Under the pieces are notes generated by a model. The model worked only from the letters and a program-made list of their open reading frames with translations. It had not been told where the DNA came from and searched no databases. Of a stretch of 15,474 nt of DNA, positions 13,536 to 15,474 are shown in pieces. A program made the position numbers and the translations under genes. This stretch comes from Acidobacteriota bacterium (GTDB lineage: Bacteria > Acidobacteriota > Polarisedimenticolia > Gp22-AA2). The stretch covers positions 1 to 15,474 of the forward strand of contig JACOUZ010000229.1 in NCBI GenBank assembly GCA_016177515.1. The letters run 5' to 3'. Position 1 is the stretch's first letter, and the number at the start of each line of letters is the position of its first letter.

Positions 13536-13993
13536 CCTGGGAGGCGCGCGCCGCGCGGCCTCCGAGCGCGGCGTTTCTCTGCGACGGCTGCGGGCGAGAG
13601 GTCGTGCAGGTCTTCGGTCCGCCCGGGGGGGCGGTTGCCTGCCCGGGATGCGGCCGGGAGCACGACCTGGGACGGGACGCCACGCCGCCCGGGTCGCGCC
13701 TCCTGTCGCGCTGCCTGCGCTGCGGGCTGGACCGGCTCTATGTGCAGAAGGACTTCAATAAGAAGGCGGGGTTGTGGGTGTTCATCGTGGCCGCGGCGCT
13801 GAGCATCCCGACCTGGGGGCTGAGCCTCCTCGCGGCCACGCTGATCGATCTCGCCCTCTACTACGCGCTCGGAGACGCGACTCTGTGCTACGGCTGCGGC
13901 ACGGTGCATCGCGGCTACTTGAGGAACCCGGAGCACGGTCCCTTCGACATTCACGTCCAGGAAGCGGTGGACCGCCGGCTACGGACGGCCTGA
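13532..13993 (+). CDS. Zinc-ribbon protein with central membrane segment
   Basis: 153 aa from the GTG at 13532, which overlaps the stop of the 8-TM gene. Four C-x2-C pairs are present: CDGC (17-20), CPGC (37-40), CLRC (61-64) and CYGC (119-122). The first two would form one zinc ribbon. The third and fourth flank a hydrophobic stretch (about 79-113, GLWVFIVAAALSIPTWGLSLLAATLIDLALYYAL) long enough for a hairpin or for one long helix. The tail FDIHVQEAVDRRLR is amphipathic. This layout, paired CxxC motifs bracketing membrane helices, is typical of many unassigned GC-rich-phylum proteins; no enzyme is recognised. Coupling to both neighbours suggests a membrane complex. Confidence 0.75.
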   Translation: MTWEARAARPPSAAFLCDGCGREVVQVFGPPGGAVACPGCGREHDLGRDATPPGSRLLSRCLRCGLDRLYVQKDFNKKAGLWVFIVAAALSIPTWGLSLLAATLIDLALYYALGDATLCYGCGTVHRGYLRNPEHGPFDIHVQEAVDRRLRTA

Positions 13994-14000
13994 GGACGAC

Positions 14001-14891
14001 ATGACCGGTGAGATGGAGGAGAAAAGCGACTGGAAGGTGGTGCTGCAGTTCTTTATCGTGCCGCTCGGCCTCGTCGCGGTCCTGGTCTGTGTCTTCTTCG
14101 GCCTCCAGGTCCTGCGCTCCCGTCATCCCGACCCGCGGGCCGCGCTCGATCATCTGAAGGGCCCCTCGCGGTTTCTTCTGCCGTGGGCCGGCGATCCGAA
14201 ACGCTGGCAGTCGGGATACGATCTTTCCCTTCTGGTGCGCAGCGGCCCGGGCGAACGGGCCGAGGGCCTGGTCCCGGAAATGGCCGCGGCGTTCCTGGAC
14301 GCCGGCGAGGACCCGAAGCTGCGCCGCTACCTGGCTCTCGCCCTCGGGAGGTCCGGCGACGGGCGGGGGGCGCCCGCTCTCAGGCAGGGGCTGAAGGATA
14401 CGGACGGCGAGACCCGGCTGTTCTGCGCCTGGGGGCTGATGCAGATCGACGACCTTTCGGCCCTGCCGGATCTGCGGGCGGCGGCGGCCGATGGTGATTC
14501 CGCGGTGCGCACCATGGCCGTCTTCGCCCTCGGGCAGATGGGAGACCGGGAAGGGGCGGCCGCGCTCAAGTCGGCCCTGCGTGACGCCGACGCCGGCGTG
14601 CGCTGGAACGCCGCGCTCTCCCTGGCGCGCCTGGGGGACGACTCGGGGGAGGCGGTGCTCTTCGGCATTCTCGAGGTGGGCGAGGCCGGGACGGGGCGGG
14701 CGGCAGGAGCGGGGGTCGGGGGGGATGCGTCGGCGCCCCTCAACGCCATCCGGGCGCTGGCCCTTCTTCATGATGATGCGGCCCGCGCCGCCCTGAGGCG
14801 CGCCGCGGAGTCGGGCCGGAGCGAGGAGATCAGGAGCACCGCGCGGCTCGCGCTCGAGGCGATCGCGGCGGAGGCGCCCAACCCCTTTTGA
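14001..14891 (+). CDS. Membrane-anchored HEAT-repeat protein
   Basis: 296 aa. A short charged N-terminus is followed by one TM helix (about 14-37, VLQFFIVPLGLVAVLVCVFFGL), a linker with FLLPWAGDPKRWQSGYDLSLLV, and then HEAT/PBS-lyase-like helical repeats from about 92 to 225: DPKLRRYLALALGRSGDGRG, DGETRLFCAWGLMQIDDLSA, DSAVRTMAVFALGQMGDREG and DAGVRWNAALSLARLGDDSG. A last repeat at about 247-290 follows a Gly/Ala-rich loop. HEAT arrays are protein-binding scaffolds, so an adaptor or assembly role for the two upstream membrane genes is a reasonable inference. The orientation of the repeat domain across the membrane is not certain. The ATG at 14001 has GAGGA (13992-13996) 4 nt upstream, 7 nt after the previous stop. 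Confidence 0.82.
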   Translation: MTGEMEEKSDWKVVLQFFIVPLGLVAVLVCVFFGLQVLRSRHPDPRAALDHLKGPSRFLLPWAGDPKRWQSGYDLSLLVRSGPGERAEGLVPEMAAAFLDAGEDPKLRRYLALALGRSGDGRGAPALRQGLKDTDGETRLFCAWGLMQIDDLSALPDLRAAAADGDSAVRTMAVFALGQMGDREGAAALKSALRDADAGVRWNAALSLARLGDDSGEAVLFGILEVGEAGTGRAAGAGVGGDASAPLNAIRALALLHDDAARAALRRAAESGRSEEIRSTARLALEAIAAEAPNPF

Positions 14892-14893
14892 GT

Positions 14894-15098
14894 CATCCCC
14901 AGTTTCGAGTGGCAGGCCAGACCGGGCCGCCGCGGCGCGGCTCATGCTTCGGGCAGGCCGTTCGACGTTCATCCGTCGCGCATGGCCCGGCTCGAAATCG
15001 CCACGCCGCGGCGGCCCGGTCTGGCCCCCCACGCACCTCCGGGAATCCCTCCCTGCCGGGGTCCAAGAGGCTCCTCGCGTCAGCGCCGCACCGGAACG
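14894..15098 (-). repeat. Structured ~200-bp repeat element, copy 1
   Basis: Read on the minus strand, this is homologous to the plus-strand copy at 15131-15326. Shared blocks in order are CGTTCC, GGTGC-GCG-TGACGCG, ATTCCC, GTGGCGATTTCGAGCCG, GCCATGCG, CGGATGA, GCATGAGCC, GCCAC-CGA and CTGGGGATG. It forms a long hairpin: arms 14915-14937 and 15004-15026 are perfectly complementary over 23 bp and extend to 14941/15000 with one U-G on the minus strand. Outer arms 14895-14902 and 15039-15046 pair over 8 bp with two G-U. The distal end begins three bases after the stop of the HEAT gene. No start codon and ribosome site give a credible protein. The family is not recognised. Confidence 0.75.
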
Positions 15099-15130
15099 GA
15101 GTCACAGTGACCGCCTGCGTCCGGTTCTTG

Positions 15131-15326
15131 CGTTCCGCCCTGGTGCAGCGATGACGCGGGCCACCTCCCGGGTGGCGGAGAGAGGCATTCCCAGCGGCAG
15201 GTGGCGGGCCGCAGCGCGGCGTGGCGATTTCGAGCCGCGCCATGCGGATGAGAGGGCCACCCAGGATCCCGCGCGTGCGAGCATGAGCCACGCCGCGCTG
15301 CGGCCCGCCACCCGACCCTGGGGATG
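15131..15326 (+). repeat. Structured ~200-bp repeat element, copy 2
   Basis: Second copy, in inverted orientation to the first. Its main stem is a perfect 26-bp inverted repeat (15200-15225 with 15287-15312). An outer 8-bp helix lies at 15187-15194 with 15318-15325 (one U-G), and a small hairpin GCCACC/GGTGGC at 15160-15165/15171-15176 precedes it. The apical part (15226-15286) carries the conserved GATTTCGAGCCG, GCCATGCG and GGATGA blocks and ends at GCATGA. Relative to copy 1 the stem is 8 bp shorter on both arms and differs in sequence, yet it is fully paired. It ends 20 nt before the TTGACA of the next gene's promoter. Confidence 0.75.
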
Positions 15327-15346
15327 GCCCAGAGAACCCCTTGCCT

Positions 15347-15375
15347 TGACAGCGATCGCGGTCCCCCCCTAGGAT
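15347..15375 (+). promoter_or_regulatory. Promoter of the gene at the right edge
   Basis: TTGACA (15347-15352), 17-nt spacer, TAGGAT (15370-15375). Transcription from about 15382 would give a leader of about 54 nt before the ATG at 15436. Confidence 0.7.
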
Positions 15376-15435
15376 GATGAGGAATCCAAGCCGCTCGCCG
15401 CCGCGCAGAAGGCGTGCGGCCGCACCGGTGAACCG

Positions 15436-15474
15436 ATGGCAGGACCGCTCAGGTACAGTGACGTGGTCATGGAC
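15436..15474 (+). CDS. Partial CDS, possible IscU/NifU-type Fe-S scaffold (N-terminus only)
   Basis: Only 13 codons lie inside the window: MAGPLRYSDVVMD. YS-x-x-VMD is how IscU/SufU/NifU-N scaffold proteins usually begin (Y-S-E/D-x-V-x-D-H-F/Y...NPRN), so an Fe-S cluster assembly scaffold is a plausible guess. The segment is too short to prove it, and the three conserved cysteines would lie beyond the edge. The promoter at 15347-15375 supports a gene here. An alternative ATG at 15374 opens a different frame (MMRNPSRSPPRRRR) that overlaps the -10 box and looks non-coding. Confidence 0.4.
   Translation, partial: MAGPLRYSDVVMD

Noticed and set aside
14894..15326. CRISPR array or tRNA in the non-coding region
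   Set aside because: There are only two copies, in inverted orientation, each a long hairpin. No short direct repeats with regular spacers and no tRNA cloverleaf elements were seen.
14893..15372. Proteins of 132-142 aa in the right-hand intergenic region (both strands)
   Set aside because: They run through both palindromic elements. Similar peptide strings on the two strands (for example RRGDFEP) simply reflect the repeated DNA. No ribosome site or domain supports translation.

Overview
The window is a GC-rich, gene-dense bacterial chromosomal segment. A complete pathway for CMP-KDO, a heptose-7-phosphate kinase and a GT9 heptosyltransferase-type enzyme show a Gram-negative cell that makes LPS inner core. 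The gene styles (XRE-TPR regulator, DUF4388/PATAN protein, HEAT-repeat membrane protein, frequent GTG/TTG starts) would fit Acidobacteriota or a neighbouring uncultured phylum. That placement is inference; no marker gene settles it.

Layout, left to right. (1) 5-1111 (-): GT9 glycosyltransferase, diverging from a two-gene operon with a near-consensus promoter: a Trm112-like zinc ribbon and rfaE1, which appears to start at CTG. (2) 2405-3139 (-): DUF4388 protein, whose 3' end overlaps the 3' end of rfaE1. (3) 3140-3438: divergent promoter region with a nested inverted repeat in the predicted leader of an XRE-TPR regulator (3439-4617), followed by a secreted protein and an intrinsic terminator at 5405-5430. 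(4) 10603-5449 (-): compact operon kdsB-pyrG-kdsA-kdsD-kdsC-lapA-like. It converts ribulose 5-phosphate to CMP-KDO, and pyrG makes the CTP used by KdsB. Several junctions overlap (35 nt at pyrG/kdsA, TGATG at kdsA/kdsD, ATGA at kdsC/lapA-like). (5) 10816-14891 (+): ridA, a thioredoxin-like [2Fe-2S] ferredoxin, moaA, then three unassigned membrane or zinc-ribbon genes. (6) 14892-15346: no credible gene, but two related ~200-bp elements in head-to-head inverted orientation. (7) 15347-15474: promoter and the first 13 codons of a gene whose N-terminus resembles IscU/NifU scaffolds.

The most unusual content is the pair of ~200-bp elements. Each folds into a long hairpin. Their stems differ in sequence and by 8 bp in length, yet each stem remains self-complementary, and the blocks around the apical loop are almost identical. 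The non-Watson-Crick positions I examined are all G-U pairs on one consistent strand, which suggests a transcribed structured RNA or a single-stranded-DNA hairpin element. I do not recognise the family. Secondary points are -10 boxes exactly 6 nt before the moaA and kdsB start codons (candidate leaderless mRNAs), the CTG start of rfaE1, the structured leader of the XRE-TPR gene, and an uncharacterised 8-TM / zinc-ribbon / HEAT gene trio.
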